From Eutypella sp. D-1 (Eukaryota > Ascomycota > Sordariomycetes > Xylariales > Diatrypaceae): DNA of 64,000 bases. Positions 37,233 to 48,648 of the stretch are shown in pieces; the first letter of the stretch is position 1; every line of letters starts with the position of its first letter. The notes under the pieces were generated by a model. The model did not search any database. It saw only the letters and a program-made list of their open reading frames with translations, and was not told the DNA's origin. The translations under genes were made by a program, and so were the position numbers. Location of the stretch: contig JAJTTP010000007.1 in NCBI GenBank assembly GCA_023313575.1, forward strand, positions 1,550,001 through 1,614,000, given 5' to 3'.

Positions 37233-40200
37233 CTAGAAAGGGTCACCTTCGCCCATATCGATGAGGTGTCGTCCGAAGAACCAGCAGATCTGGTGCGCGG
37301 CCTCCTTGCCAACAAGCGGCGCGAGCTCCTCGACGGACATGTTAGCGACGTCGCGGATGCAGGTGGCGCCGGATTCGAAAGTCAGCGCGCCGATGTTCTT
37401 GGGCGTGACGCCGGGGACCACGCCGAGCATCTCGTGGGGCTCGAGGTTGAACGCGCGCTGGCCCTCGAGTACGTTCCCGCCGCCGGCGGTGCCGCCGATC
37501 AGGGCGGCGGCGGTTTGCGGGTCCAGCCCCGCGCGCACTGCGGCCAGGGGGTCCGGCTCGTCCTGTTGCGCCTTCAGCGCCTCGAAGATCTCGGCCGTCT
37601 GGTAGGGTGAGGAACTCCAGACGATGCGGAGGCGGGGGAAGGCGAGGGTGAGGAGGACGAGGCGGGATTGCAGGTCGCTTGCGCCGGGGGCGTCGGCGGA
37701 GGAGGCGTCGGGGGCGCGGACGGAGCGCAGGGAGCCGGAGAGGTCGGCGAAGGGCTCCAGCGTGAAGGACTTGCCGGCGTCGAACTCGATCAGTAGGACG
37801 GTGTCGCGGTAGTGCTGGGCCATGGCCTCGGCCTGGGCGTAGAGCCGGCCGTCGCGGAACGACGACACCAGGTCCGACACCGACTTGCGCTCCACGCAGA
37901 TCGACGGCGACAGGATGTAATCCCCCACCGTCAGCATGCACGGCACGACTACCATGCTGCGCCCGTGCAGCAGCGACGGCAGCGAGGACCGGAACTCGCG
38001 GAGGTCGACGATGACGCGCGGGGGCTGCGCCGTCGCGGCCAGGCGCCCGCCGCCTGCGATGCGGGTGTTCACCGTGCGGAGGAAGGCGTCCTCGGGGTTT
38101 AAGGCGCCGGTGGCCTCGGCGTCCGTGGTCATGACGACGGCCATGGAGGCGCGCTCCTTGACGAGGGCGGCGAAGGCGTCCTTCTCGCGCCGCACCGAGG
38201 CGAGGTACCGCTGCTCCTCGACCGAGCCCGCGTAGTACGCGAAGTAGACGCGCACGGCACGGTCGTTGTGCGACGACCGGTACACCTCGACGCGCCGGAT
38301 AAACGACGCGTCCGGCTCGTACATTATCACGTACCGCGGCCGCAGCTCCTCCAGCACGTGCTCGTCCGCGTCCCCCTCGTACGCGTGCACCACCACCAGG
38401 TCCCGCATCTCGTACAGCTCGAAGAAGTCCTCCGCGTCGTCGTCCAGCGGGTCTGCTACTACGCCCGCCTTTCGGTCCGCCTCGGCCTCGGCCTCCTCCC
38501 CTTCTTCGCCGCCCGCCCCTACTCCCGCCCGCACCTCTTCCATGAGTCCCGCCACCTCTGACGGCTTCTCGAAGTACTGCGCGACGCTGCCGTTAGCAGC
38601 GCGGCCGGGCACGGCGGCTCCCCCTGCAGCGCCGCCCCCGCGTTGCCGCCGTCGCTTGTTTGCCGGCGCCCGCCCCTTGTAATTGCCGTGGGCCAGCCGC
38701 GGGTCCGCCGCCTTCTCGAGCGCCTTCTGGTTCTCGGAGAACAGCGTGGTGCTTATCTGCGCGAACTCCCGCTTCCAGTTCAGGTACCCGCGGAGCCTCC
38801 GCCTCATCATGAACGCGCCCGACGGCTTTGGTTGCTGCTGCCGCTGGCTTGTCTTCTTCTTTTTGCCCCGCCTCGCGTCGGGATCCGCCTCATCTTCCTC
38901 CTCTTGCTGCTGCTGCTGCTGGGGGTGGATGTGCATGGTCTGCAGGTACTCCTTGAGCTGGCGGCAGGTGTTGGTGTCGGAACACATGATCAGGATGGTG
39001 CCGTTGGAGTCGTCCCGCGCGGGGGTCTCGAAATACAGATCCCTGTCGATCTCCTCGAGGATATCTGCGAGGACCGCCCACTTCGGCTGCTCCTCGAGCA
39101 CCGGGCTCAGAGACTCGACGGTCGACTTCTCGGTGGCCTTGGCCCTGCTCGCGTACACCCGCTGCTTAGCCGTATTGAATATGGTGTGGGCGGCGTCGAG
39201 GAACAGCCAGGGCGACTGGCTCTGTCGGGTAGACCCGGGCTGCGGAGAATGGGCGGCGTGGATGGTATCGAGGTGCTGCAGGAAGGATACGGCGTCGTAG
39301 GTCAGCAGCGAGTGGAGCATGCCGCGTAGGACAGTTAGGTCGTTGACGATCTGCTTGGTCTTCCAGCTGACGCGGTGCCAGTTGGGGTCGAGCTGCCTGC
39401 GCACCATGACGTCGAAGTTCTTGAGCAGGGCGCTGTCGAGGTTCCAGTCGTCCATCTCGAGGCCGGCGTTGCTCTTCTTGAGCTCGTAGATACTAACCTC
39501 GACGCACTCCATGATGGCGGTTTGGATCTCCTGCATAGCGTCGGTCATGGGAACCTCGAGCTCGATGACCTCGGCTTTCTTCTTGCCCTCGAGGGAGCCG
39601 GCGACGGTGACGTGGAAGCGCGGCCAGAGCGAGGCCTTGCGCAGGAACATATTCTTCATCATGGTGGCCAGCGGGGAGAAGCCGTAGGTGAAGGGCTCGG
39701 GGCTGTCGGAGAAGGCCTTCAGGAAGCCGGCCTTGTTCTTCTGGCGGTAGAGCCGCAGGATGAAGGCCTCGAGTGAAGTGGCGATGACCTTTTCGGCGTG
39801 CAGCAGTATGACGCCGGTAATCCGATCGGCATCGAGCAGATTCGTCAGGAGGTCGACGACGAGGATGCGCGAGGTGATGCTGTATACGCCGCCCCGGGAG
39901 TACATCTTCTCCCGGGCACCGACGCTTGTGTAGTCGGTGTTGACGACGGTCAGGCCCCGGGCGTGGGGGGACATGCTGATGGCGGCGTGCTCGGCCAAGG
40001 CCTCGCCGATCCAGGCATTCTCCCTCTCCTCGGCGCCGACGACGATGATCAGGTTGTTCCCGGCGGCGTCGTAGCTGTGCAGCAAGTTGTTGACCAGACG
40101 CATGAGGCCGAGCCCCTTGGCGATGACGACGAGCTCATCCTCGGCGCGGAGTTCCTGGAACAGGTGCTGCTGGTATTCGAGAGGCAGCGATAACTTCACC

Positions 40201-40280
40201 GGCTGGGGCTGGGCTGGGAGTGGAGACGCATTGCTCGCATTGTTCGCAGACATGCGGGGCACGTCTAGATGGCTGTTCAC
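37233..40280 (-). CDS. RAD1: XPF/RAD1-type structure-specific DNA repair endonuclease
   Basis: A single exon of 1015 residues on the minus strand, the normal size for XPF. The N-terminal half is the degenerate SF2 helicase-like region (LPLEYQQHLFQELRAEDELVV, then ILVVDLLTNLL, with RQKNKAGFLKAFSD near residue 180). The middle has acidic and Gln-rich linkers. The ERCC4 nuclease domain holds D759 in IVDLREF and the catalytic GDx9ERKx3D motif (G786, D787, E797, R798, K799, D803). The tandem helix-hairpin-helix lies near the C-terminus (PGVTPKNIGAL). The family partner is Rad10/ERCC1; together they cut the 5' side of lesions in nucleotide excision repair and trim flaps in recombination. Orthologue names include mus-38 in Neurospora. 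A second in-frame ATG (MSANNAS) 9 codons in could also be the start. The promoter is shared with a small plus-strand gene. Confidence 0.96.
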   Translation of the reverse strand: MNSHLDVPRMSANNASNASPLPAQPQPVKLSLPLEYQQHLFQELRAEDELVVIAKGLGLMRLVNNLLHSYDAAGNNLIIVVGAEERENAWIGEALAEHAAISMSPHARGLTVVNTDYTSVGAREKMYSRGGVYSITSRILVVDLLTNLLDADRITGVILLHAEKVIATSLEAFILRLYRQKNKAGFLKAFSDSPEPFTYGFSPLATMMKNMFLRKASLWPRFHVTVAGSLEGKKKAEVIELEVPMTDAMQEIQTAIMECVEVSIYELKKSNAGLEMDDWNLDSALLKNFDVMVRRQLDPNWHRVSWKTKQIVNDLTVLRGMLHSLLTYDAVSFLQHLDTIHAAHSPQPGSTRQSQSPWLFLDAAHTIFNTAKQRVYASRAKATEKSTVESLSPVLEEQPKWAVLADILEEIDRDLYFETPARDDSNGTILIMCSDTNTCRQLKEYLQTMHIHPQQQQQQEEEDEADPDARRGKKKKTSQRQQQPKPSGAFMMRRRLRGYLNWKREFAQISTTLFSENQKALEKAADPRLAHGNYKGRAPANKRRRQRGGGAAGGAAVPGRAANGSVAQYFEKPSEVAGLMEEVRAGVGAGGEEGEEAEAEADRKAGVVADPLDDDAEDFFELYEMRDLVVVHAYEGDADEHVLEELRPRYVIMYEPDASFIRRVEVYRSSHNDRAVRVYFAYYAGSVEEQRYLASVRREKDAFAALVKERASMAVVMTTDAEATGALNPEDAFLRTVNTRIAGGGRLAATAQPPRVIVDLREFRSSLPSLLHGRSMVVVPCMLTVGDYILSPSICVERKSVSDLVSSFRDGRLYAQAEAMAQHYRDTVLLIEFDAGKSFTLEPFADLSGSLRSVRAPDASSADAPGASDLQSRLVLLTLAFPRLRIVWSSSPYQTAEIFEALKAQQDEPDPLAAVRAGLDPQTAAALIGGTAGGGNVLEGQRAFNLEPHEMLGVVPGVTPKNIGALTFESGATCIRDVANMSVEELAPLVGKEAAHQICWFFGRHLIDMGEGDPF

Positions 40281-40996
40281 CGCGAAGAATGGCTAAGGGG
40301 ATGGTTCATAAATCCGGGCATTTTCTTCCGTATACCACCAGCTAAGTCGGAAGCTTTGAGGATGGCGGCGCGATGGGTGATGATTAACGCGGTCTGATTC
40401 CGGTTGAGTGAGATAGGAGCCTGGATTTTAGAGTCCGCCAATCATTAGGAGAATCTAATAGATCTTAATATAAGACAAGGTGTGCTGTATAAGCCACATT
40501 GACGTAAGATCACGGCATTCCAAAGGTCGTGAATTATATGCTGCTGTCGCCATGAAAGGAAAGACAAGAAGCGTATTAGTAGGTACCTAGGTAGAAGTGG
40601 TAAGAAACCCCGATAATCACAAGAAAAAAGATTATCCCTAATTATCGCTGTAACGAAGTGATGACATAAGTTGCCCTCGTACCTGTTTGTTTGCCTGTAA
40701 GCCCGTAGACCCTACCAAAGTTACTGAATACGTCATCACCACGCTTTCCTTCGGGAGGTGTGTATGACTTGCCTTACAACAGGAACAATATAGAGCTGCT
40801 ATTGAAGTATAAAGGAAGCCTTGCCAGCCTAGAACATTAGGTAGGAATCTATCCCTTTAATAATACATCTCTCGGTTTTATCCTAGACCATCAAAACATC
40901 AAGCACATCTAGACTTCACATTAAAACCTAGCTATACCTCCAACAAGCCTACTTACCTACAATATTACTCAAAGTATCCACCAAGCCACCACCAAG
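40281..40996. other. Divergent promoter region between RAD1 and the 76-residue gene
   Basis: 716 bp without a gene. It contains palindrome TACCTAGGTA at 40584, and the leader of the plus-strand gene, rich in CCTA and CATC, in the last 150 bp. Confidence 0.5.
40584..40593. repeat. Palindromic decamer TACCTAGGTA (copy 4)
   Basis: Perfect palindrome in the divergent promoter of RAD1, within GTAGGTACCTAGGTAGAA. Confidence 0.7.
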
Positions 40997-41320
40997 ATGA
41001 CCCACCCTAGTCCCCAGGTATGTTCACCTCTCTTGCCTGTTTAACAAGAACCTTGTATTGTGCATACCATGAATGTGCTAGCTGACTCGGGATGAACGTG
41101 GAAAACGTAGACCGGCAACGTCGACAAGGAGTTCAAGGCCCAGCCCGTCCCGGAGGCGGAGGCGTCCCAGCCCCAGGGAGCAAAGCAGGTTTCCGCGGAT
41201 AAGTTCTCCGCTACCCAGGCCCATCCCGGGCCGGCCGTTCCGCAGAGCATGCCTGAGCAGGAAGGCAGCAAGGAGGAGCGGGAGGCCAAGGCGAAGGAGC
41301 TGAACAAGGACAAGGAGTAA
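40997..41320 (+). CDS. Small hydrophilic protein, 76 residues, unknown function
   Basis: Two exons (40997-41017 and 41111-41320) join in phase 0 over a 93-nt GT-AG intron with a GCTGAC branch near 41082. Exon 1 encodes MTHPSPQ. Exon 2 encodes a charged, proline-containing chain (TGNVDKEFKAQPVPEAE, then SADKFSATQAHPGPAVP) that ends in a Lys/Glu-rich helix (EERE to KELNKDKE). There is no signal peptide, membrane segment or Cys. Composition suggests a disordered, heat-soluble protein. The high GC of the exon and the in-frame splice support a real gene. I do not recognise the family. It is divergent from RAD1. Confidence 0.6.
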
Positions 41321-43611
41321 TAAAAAAGAGCCTCGGGTTCGGGTTCTGGGATTCGGATAGGAAACTTACCCACTCCCTGGGTAGAGGGAGAAACAGGCTG
41401 AACCGAAGGAGCCGTGATGATCAGGGGTGATGAATTTGACGACTCTACGATGGTCATGATTTGGGATCAGGGACAACAATGGCTTGCCTAGAAATATGCT
41501 AGACAATATAACCTAAGCATTCTTCGATGTTTCTGTCCGGTTCCATTACGCTGGTTTGCACTGGTTGCACTGGTTGAAAGTAATGCCTGCCTACACTAGG
41601 CAGCTACATGTAGCTCGCAAGAGCGAGGGTAGGACGATGACGTCTCCATGGTTCATGGTTACTCAAGGGCAGCAGGAGTCAACGCGCGTCAATTCTAGGC
41701 ACGCGGATTTCCGACGTATTGGAAGTCAAACTATGAGCAGTATAGTTGAAGAAGGGTTCTTATTTTACAAGTTACAAGCATGCTGGAGACCTTGTAATAA
41801 TGCTAGGTACTTGGTAATCAAGAATGAAGATTCAAAGCACTAACAACCCACGCAACCTCAGGGTACTTGTTTAGGTGGCGGTGCAGCGAAGAGAAGGAAT
41901 GGTGGGGCAATGTGGCTTAGTCGGGCTGCCGGGTGCTTCACATTGAACACTTACTGTCATAACTAGCACCTGCCTGTCCGTCCGTCCGTCTTGCCCGTAC
42001 TTTGTACTTCCAGCACCACTCATAGGTTGGTTGCCTCATCTTCAGGCTCTCTCCCGTCTTCTTTCTCTCTATCTCTTTCTCAGGCAAGCCAAGCAAGGGG
42101 TTTTCTCCTCCTTTTCTTCCATGAATAAACCAGACACTGAAGAATTTTCCAACCTCCTTGATTACATAACTTTGGCTCGGGCAACATCTCCCTGTGGCTG
42201 ATGAGATTACCTACCTACTAGGCAGGTATGTACTAACCTAACATTATAACAATATTCGTACCCGACGGGACTGCGTGCGTACCTACTAACCATTTTGACA
42301 TATCATATTCCAGTATTCTCCAAAGGTTCCCAGGTTGTTGCAAGATCTTGCCTACCTAGACCCAGCAATTGCTTATCCAGGTAGTAAGAAGTTAGTGGAG
42401 GACTCGCACCTTTTTCACGGGTGAACCTTTTTACACAATTCGCCTGCACCTGGGCAACAACATTAGACCATTGCTATTTCAAATAGTTCATACTCGACAG
42501 AAATTTGTTAGAACGCAGTACCTAGGTAGTAGGTAGTAGAGTGACTTGCTACAGGTGGTGGCACAGGTGGTTATTGTTGTATTGTCTTCTGCCCAGGCAA
42601 AGACAATATTTCTCATCTCCAGTTCTCCAGATCTCCCACTGAGGTCTCCAAGGATTTCAAGGTTTCCCGTCTCATTACTCGCCTGAGCATCCTATCTTCT
42701 TCCTATCTCTAGTCTAGCTCATCCGGCCCGTCGCCCGTCATCCGTCCACGCCGCCAAGGACTCACCCCGCTAAATCGTCCTAAGAAGCTCTTCGTCGTTT
42801 CGTTACCGACTTTCCGGTGCCATCCTGGCAAGGCAACCAAAGCCTGGTAAACCCGACAGCCACTTTTTTTTATCTGGGCATTTCTTCATTCGATTTCAGG
42901 CTGCTTAGATTCCAGGGTTCCAGGTCGTATTGTCGTATTGGGTCGAGTCGAGTCGAGTCTCTCGAACCAACCACCGTCATCACCATCGTATCCTCTTGTT
43001 TCCAAAAGTTCTTTGTCTTTCTGTCTGTCTATCTGTCTGTGGCTTGCTTGCTTGCTTCATTTCCTCTATTCATCGTGCATGCTTTAGGTCTATGTTATGT
43101 AATGTAACCAGGACCACTAACTACAAGTATTCACGAGCCACTGTATTCACGCTTAGACACAGAAAGTAAGCGCCAACCCATTCCCCAATCCCAATCAATC
43201 AACCACTACCAATTCACTACCATTTCACTACCAATTACCACCCAACCACTGTCGACTTATCAACTGTCGACGACCACTCATCACCGCTGCTGCACTTTCC
43301 ATCTTTCCTCCACTCGACCCCGGCGACGATAACAACATCGAACAGCATTGAATAGCATCGAACAACATCAACGAAATCAACCACTGCCTTCCACGTGTGC
43401 GTTCGCGCCGGCCGACTACCCGCCGAGAGCGAGAGGGAGACGTCATAAAATCCCTTACCGCGAGGCATTGCTCCCGAGTACTTAGGTTTCAATGCTACGT
43501 ATGGTAGGCAGGAGTTGAAGGCATTCATTCGTTTATTTGTTCGTCCGCCCATTCTCTTCCTTTATTCCCTTCTCCATTACTCGCTGGGAAACGCACGCAC
43601 CTCCCTCCATC
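41321..43611. other. 2.3-kb gap and LAS17 promoter
   Basis: No supported gene. A palindrome TACCTAGGTA lies at 42519, followed by GTAGTAGGTAGTAG. A (GTCGA)n tract is near 42943-42958. The last 450 bp are rich in ACCA/CATC and look like the promoter and leader of LAS17. Confidence 0.5.
42519..42528. repeat. Palindromic decamer TACCTAGGTA (copy 5)
   Basis: Perfect palindrome about 1.1 kb upstream of LAS17. Confidence 0.7.
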
Positions 43612-45824
43612 ATGCCTTCTATCCTCAGCGAGGACGACAAGGACACCGTCAAGCGGGTCGTTCCAAAGCAGACCAACAAGATACAGGCCGTTGCCGTCGC
43701 AAGACTCTACGTCGCATACCCAAACCGTTCAAAATGGTCATACACCGGCTTGCAGGGCGCCATTGTGCTCGCCAACGACCTTGTCGGCAATACCTACTGG
43801 CTAAAGATGGTAGATGTATCTGTAAGTGTCCTTCTCCTTCTCCCTGCCTTTTTCTGCATTTTTCTACGCGCCACATTGCCTCGTCATCTACTCAACACTA
43901 ACGCCCCCCTCAAAGCCTGCTGCTCGCGGTGTGATATGGGATCAAGAGATATTTGAGAACTGGAACTACAATCAAGATCGAACCTTCTTCCATACCTTCG
44001 AGATCGAGGATTGCTTAGTTGGTCTGTCGTTCGTGGACGAAAAGGAGGCGAAGCAATTCAAGAAGAAGATGGACGATCGGGAGAAGAACGCATCTAAGGC
44101 CACCAAGAACACGCCGTTCGGTGGTCATGGACAACATGCCCATGGACATAAGGGCTTCCTCGGTGGCATCTTCTCAGGGCACCGGCATTCCTCCGCACCT
44201 TCGCCCACACCGCCAGATTCGCCCCGAAGCCTCCCTCCACAACACTCCAACCCGAGGACGTCCACCGCGAACCTCAATGGCCATCACAAGTCTGAATTCG
44301 CAGAGCTGGAGGCATATGATCCGAACTGGCGAGAGAATTTCGGCAATTTCCTAACGCAACAGGGACTCACCGATGAGTTCATTCGGGAGAATCAGAGCTT
44401 CATTATCGACTTCTTAAGGCAGCAGGGGACTGGAGCTTCGAGGGCTCACCCACCACCGCCGCCACCGCCTCCTGCTCCGGTCAATGGCTCTGGAAGTCAT
44501 AGCCGGGCTCCTCCGCCTCCACCAGCCCCGAGTGCGCGGTCTACCTCAGAGAGTTTGTCGTCCACCAACTCTCGTCGCGGCGCCCCGCCGCCCCCACCGG
44601 CCCCAAGAAGGTCTGGAAAGACGGAGCTCATACATAGGGAACCGACACCGCCGCAGGACCCGACACCGCCACCTCCCCCAGCGCCGCGCTTCAGGGCCCC
44701 GCCTGCGCTACCCGACGCTGGCAAATATGCCCATGAAGAGCCAGCACATCGCGCCGTTCCCTCCGCGCCCGGGCCTCCGCCTCCCCCACGACCGCCTAAG
44801 GCGCCCATAGAGGACAAAGAGGAAACAGGCCACAGGCATGCTGTGCCTCCAGCCTTCACGGGTCAGAGAGTGAACAACCCACCGGCGCCCCCCGCTAGAA
44901 GCCCAGCGCCGCCGCCGCCACCGCGCGAACAAGCTTCGTCTGCTCCACCACCACCACCACCACCCGCGCCATACATGCCGCCCAAGGCCCCGGTATCGAA
45001 CGCTCCACCACCGCCGCCTCCCCCGGCTTCTACGCGGCCCGTCCCTGTGCCGCCGCCAAGGGATTCGGCACCACCGCTACCCCCCACAAGCGCGCCCGCA
45101 CCACCACCACCACCGCCGCCGCCGACCAGCGCACCTGTCCCGCCCCCATTACCACCGACAAGTGCCCCCGCTCCTCCTCCACCAGCTCCCCCATTGCCGC
45201 CACCAGCACCAGCGGCAGCAAGCCCTTCCGCTCCGCCGCCGGCACCACCGCCACCACCACCACCCGGCGGTATGGGGGCACCCCCGCCGCCTCCTCCACC
45301 ACCTCCTCCAGGAGGCGTAGGTGCACCACCTCCGCCTCCACCGCCACCACCCGCGGGAGGAGCCGACCGCGACTCGGGCTATGCATCGAGCGCCCCGGCT
45401 CTGCCGCAGGCCGCGGGCGGCCGCTCGGCGATGCTCGGCGACATCCAGAAGGCCGGCGGTATCGCGGCGCTGAAGAAGGTCGACCGCAGCCAGATCCGCG
45501 ACCGCAGCGGCGCGTCCGTCGGTGGAGGCGGGGGCGGCTCGGACACGGGCCCCCACGGCAGCGGGCTGCCGCCCGCCGGTATCGCGCCGGGAGGAGGAGG
45601 AGGCGGCATGGCGGACGCCCTGGCCGCCGCGCTGCAGAAGAGGAAGGCGAAGGTTAGGGATAGTGGTGAGTCTTGCCCCTTTCTTAGACTTTTGATATTT
45701 TATTTGGTGTCTCATTTCGGGCTTGCCATGATGAGCGTTCACATCCACTGCTTCCGGGAAGATCATATTTGCTGACTGATTTACTGTGACAACAGACGAC
45801 GAGAAGAGCGACGACGAGTGGTAG
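43612..45824 (+). CDS. LAS17: WASP/Las17 actin-nucleation promoting factor
   Basis: Three exons (43612-43821, 43916-45665, 45796-45824) give 662 residues. The WH1 domain spans about residues 15-125 (ARLYVAYPNRSKWSYTGLQG, then FHTFEIEDCLVGLSFVDEKEA). The fungal GBD-like helical region follows at about 198-245 (DPNWRENFGNFLTQQGLTDE). A long proline-rich region (about 245-550) has many PPPPPP runs for SH3 and profilin binding. The WH2 motif is at about 572-602 (AMLGDIQKAGGIAALKKVD). The last exon adds only nine codons, completing the acidic tail DDEKSDDEW; its tryptophan is the Arp2/3-contacting residue. Without the 29-nt third exon the protein would lose Arp2/3 activation, so the splice matters. 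Known role: triggers Arp2/3 branching of actin at endocytic patches and hyphal tips. It converges with eIF1A. Confidence 0.96.
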
Positions 45825-48648
45825 AGACTCGTCGTATCTCGCCCGACATATCGTTGTGGCTATGGCGAGTGTTGAGAAGGGAGATGACATGGGTAGAAAG
45901 AACGGGCGTGGGTGGGGGGATGCACGCTACAGCTTTGCAGGGGGAGAGGAAACCGCATGCTATAGAGCGAGTGAGTGAGTGAAGGTAGGATAGATGCCTT
46001 AGAGCGAGTTACTGTCAACGAGTGCTAGCTGCTGGCATACCCTGTCTACCTCCCCGCCTAGCTATCTCGCTAGGTGTCTCAACTGCTCGCTCGCTATATA
46101 CTTAGATACGTACATGCATATATACATACAGACGGCCGAAGCCCGCCCGGTACGAGTACGGAGTTCAGCCAGCGGAAACAAGAAGATATTATTCACAGAC
46201 AACTGGCACAAGTGGGCATGTCATGCCATTGCCTCCATATTGAAACCACGGGCTCTGGTATCCGTCAATCACATCACGACCAACCGCCCTGATTCGAACT
46301 TTTTCTTCTCTACGCGACACTCATAAGGCCTGCTCTCGGACCTGGACCTGGACCTGGATTTGAGGACTGGAGGGCGCCCGTTCTCTGTTCTCTACCCTGA
46401 GTACCCCCTGTACCCCCATCCATCTACTGTCGTCGCGACGTGGAGTTAGGGTAGAGGTAGGGACGGATACGAGATGGTACGGAATAGGACGAGGACGGAT
46501 GATGGCTCGATAGGATAGGACAGGGCAGCCCCCCCAAAAAAGCCAGAATAGGGGTAGTAACTCCTCGTTCTTATACGCACGCGCCTGTGTGTGTATGTGT
46601 GCGTACGACAATATATTGCCACCCTCCCCCGCCCCGGTGTGCCTCAGCTCCTGGCGACTTTTTCTCCCTCCCTCCCTCGACTCTTAATCTCGATTCGATC
46701 GGGATCATTATTAAATGCTTAGCGCATGGTTGGACGGGACTGAGGAGGAGAAGCGCGGGTACAAGGAGAGAGAGACCTTGAGCAAGAAAGTCATGGCGAG
46801 CAAAGCGAAGCGACATCAAAAAGAAGAAAGAAAAACAATTTGGAAGCCAAAAGAGAAAAAAAGAAGAAAAAGGTGAAGTAGATATGGATGGAGGGTGGGA
46901 TGTCTCTCGTGACCAAGTGAAGAAAGGGACGGGACAGACTGAGGGTTGGTGGTGTGGTGGTGGTAGCGGGATGCGAGAAAAGAGAAAGAGATAGGGGGTG
47001 GAGGTGGGGAATTTGGAGGGAGCGGATTATCATCATCATCGTTGTGGGTTTCTATGTCCGGGGGGAGGGATGGGCGCCGGGTTATAGAGAGGCTGCTTGG
47101 TTGTGCGAGGTGTTTATGTCTGTTGTTGGTGTTAGGAGGAGAGAGAGGAGGGGGCGAGGGAGGTTGTGTTCGGGTGGTTGGCGATTATAAGAGATGGGAG
47201 GTGAAAGTGGGAGGGAGCAGCACTGAACACCGTAGCGGCAGCATGGCAGAGCAGAACAGAGCAGAGCAGAGCAGAATAGAGCAAGTAGTCACTTAGTTTG
47301 TTTATTTGGAATAGAAAGATTAACGTTAAGCTTTTGAGTCCATTTCCCCTTAATCCCCCCCCCCCCCCCCCCTTTTTCCCTTCTCACATCTTTAAAACGG
47401 GACAACTCTAACTGCTCCTGCTCTCTCTCTTTCTGCCGGATTCTCTCTGCTGTTCTCTATTCCTGGTTAGAGTTTGATAACGACAAATCGTATCGTGCCG
47501 TATTCGACCATGTTCTCCTTCTCATAATATGTATGCAAAGAACGAGGGGACGGGAGAGATAGACTGCCTCCTTCCTACCTCCTTGTTTACCACTTAACCA
47601 GCCAGTTAGCAAGTCAGTCGATTGGTCGGTCGGTCGGTCAATCTTACCTACCGGCTACACTACGTTACGGTAGTACCCCTTCGTTTTGTGTGATGAGCTG
47701 TTAGAGAGGACAGATGAGTTGTGAGAGTTGTGAGAGTTGTAATGACAAGGAACTGGGTGGGGCTGCGAGGGATAGATAGATAGGTAGGTAGTGTAGATGA
47801 GTGGTAGGGTATCTTCAGGGGAATCAGTCTCAAGCAAGTTTCGCCATGATAGACATGGATGGCACTACATGTATGCCTACATATGGTTAGGTGAGGGCCG
47901 GGGAGTAGTGGCTCTCTCTATCTTGTATTATATAGCGGTAGCAACGATGCGGTATTCACGTTAAGGAGGCTATATATCTGACAGGGAAAAGGAAGCCATT
48001 CTTGCGTTTGAATCTATGGAATGTGAAAAAAAAGGGGTTTGATCGGTTTCGTAGCAACTAATCGTTCATATCATTACCACCAAAAACCGTTCCCTTCTTA
48101 TTTGGCCTGACCTCCTTCCCCAAAACTGGGTCTTTTGAAAATGTTTCGTCATTACCTCCTTTCCTCCATCCATCCATCCACCCATCTCATGAATGAGATG
48201 GACGAATGTATGATCACAACCAACCATCGACAAGCTGGAGCCATGACGTCCCTCCCACCATGGCTCCTTTTCCTCCAAACCGCCATCCTATGCCGCCCTG
48301 CCCAACTGTCGCGGAACCCGATAACGAGGACCTTTTGCCCTTTCCCGGGTTAGGAGTAGGGGGAAAAAGAACGGTATCGGGTTTGAGAGAGAAGACAGGT
48401 TTTCTTCCAACCCCGCTGCTGATCCGCAACTCCTATGGGGAGAACAGAGATGGAAACCACCGAGGAGGTGGCGGAAACAGCAGTAGAGTCGGGCCGGGCA
48501 AGACGACGTTACGATAATAGATGGGGCGACGTGACGTTAGGCGACACAAAGAAAACACGAGTTTACGGGGGGCGCCGACACACGAAGGCGGACGACACCC
48601 ACCCACCAGCAACGACACCGGGTAAGGGGCCGCGGGGAGAAGGACGCT
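45825..48648. other. 2.8-kb gap between convergent LAS17 and eIF1A
   Basis: No supported gene. From about 46740 to 47220 the plus strand is a polypurine (G/A-rich) stretch with many GAGA and AAGAAG runs. An 18-base poly-C run is at 47355-47372, and a GCAGA-type short repeat at 47248-47280. Short frames that cover these are composition artefacts. Confidence 0.55.
47355..47372 (+). repeat. Poly-C tract (18 C)
   Basis: Homopolymer of 18 C preceded by TTAAT and followed by TTTTT. It lies downstream of the polypurine stretch. Its length is uncertain in any assembly. Confidence 0.85.

Noticed and set aside
37261..40193. Plus-strand frames of 96-228 codons across RAD1
   Set aside because: They are antisense shadows of a GC-rich gene with intact XPF motifs on the minus strand.
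44497..45766. Minus-strand Gly/Arg/Trp-rich frames across LAS17
   Set aside because: They are reverse complements of the proline-rich coding region.
45965..47300. Possible gene from purine-rich frames and a signal-peptide-like piece at 46571-46819
   Set aside because: The polypurine bias explains the open frames; no start context or domain.
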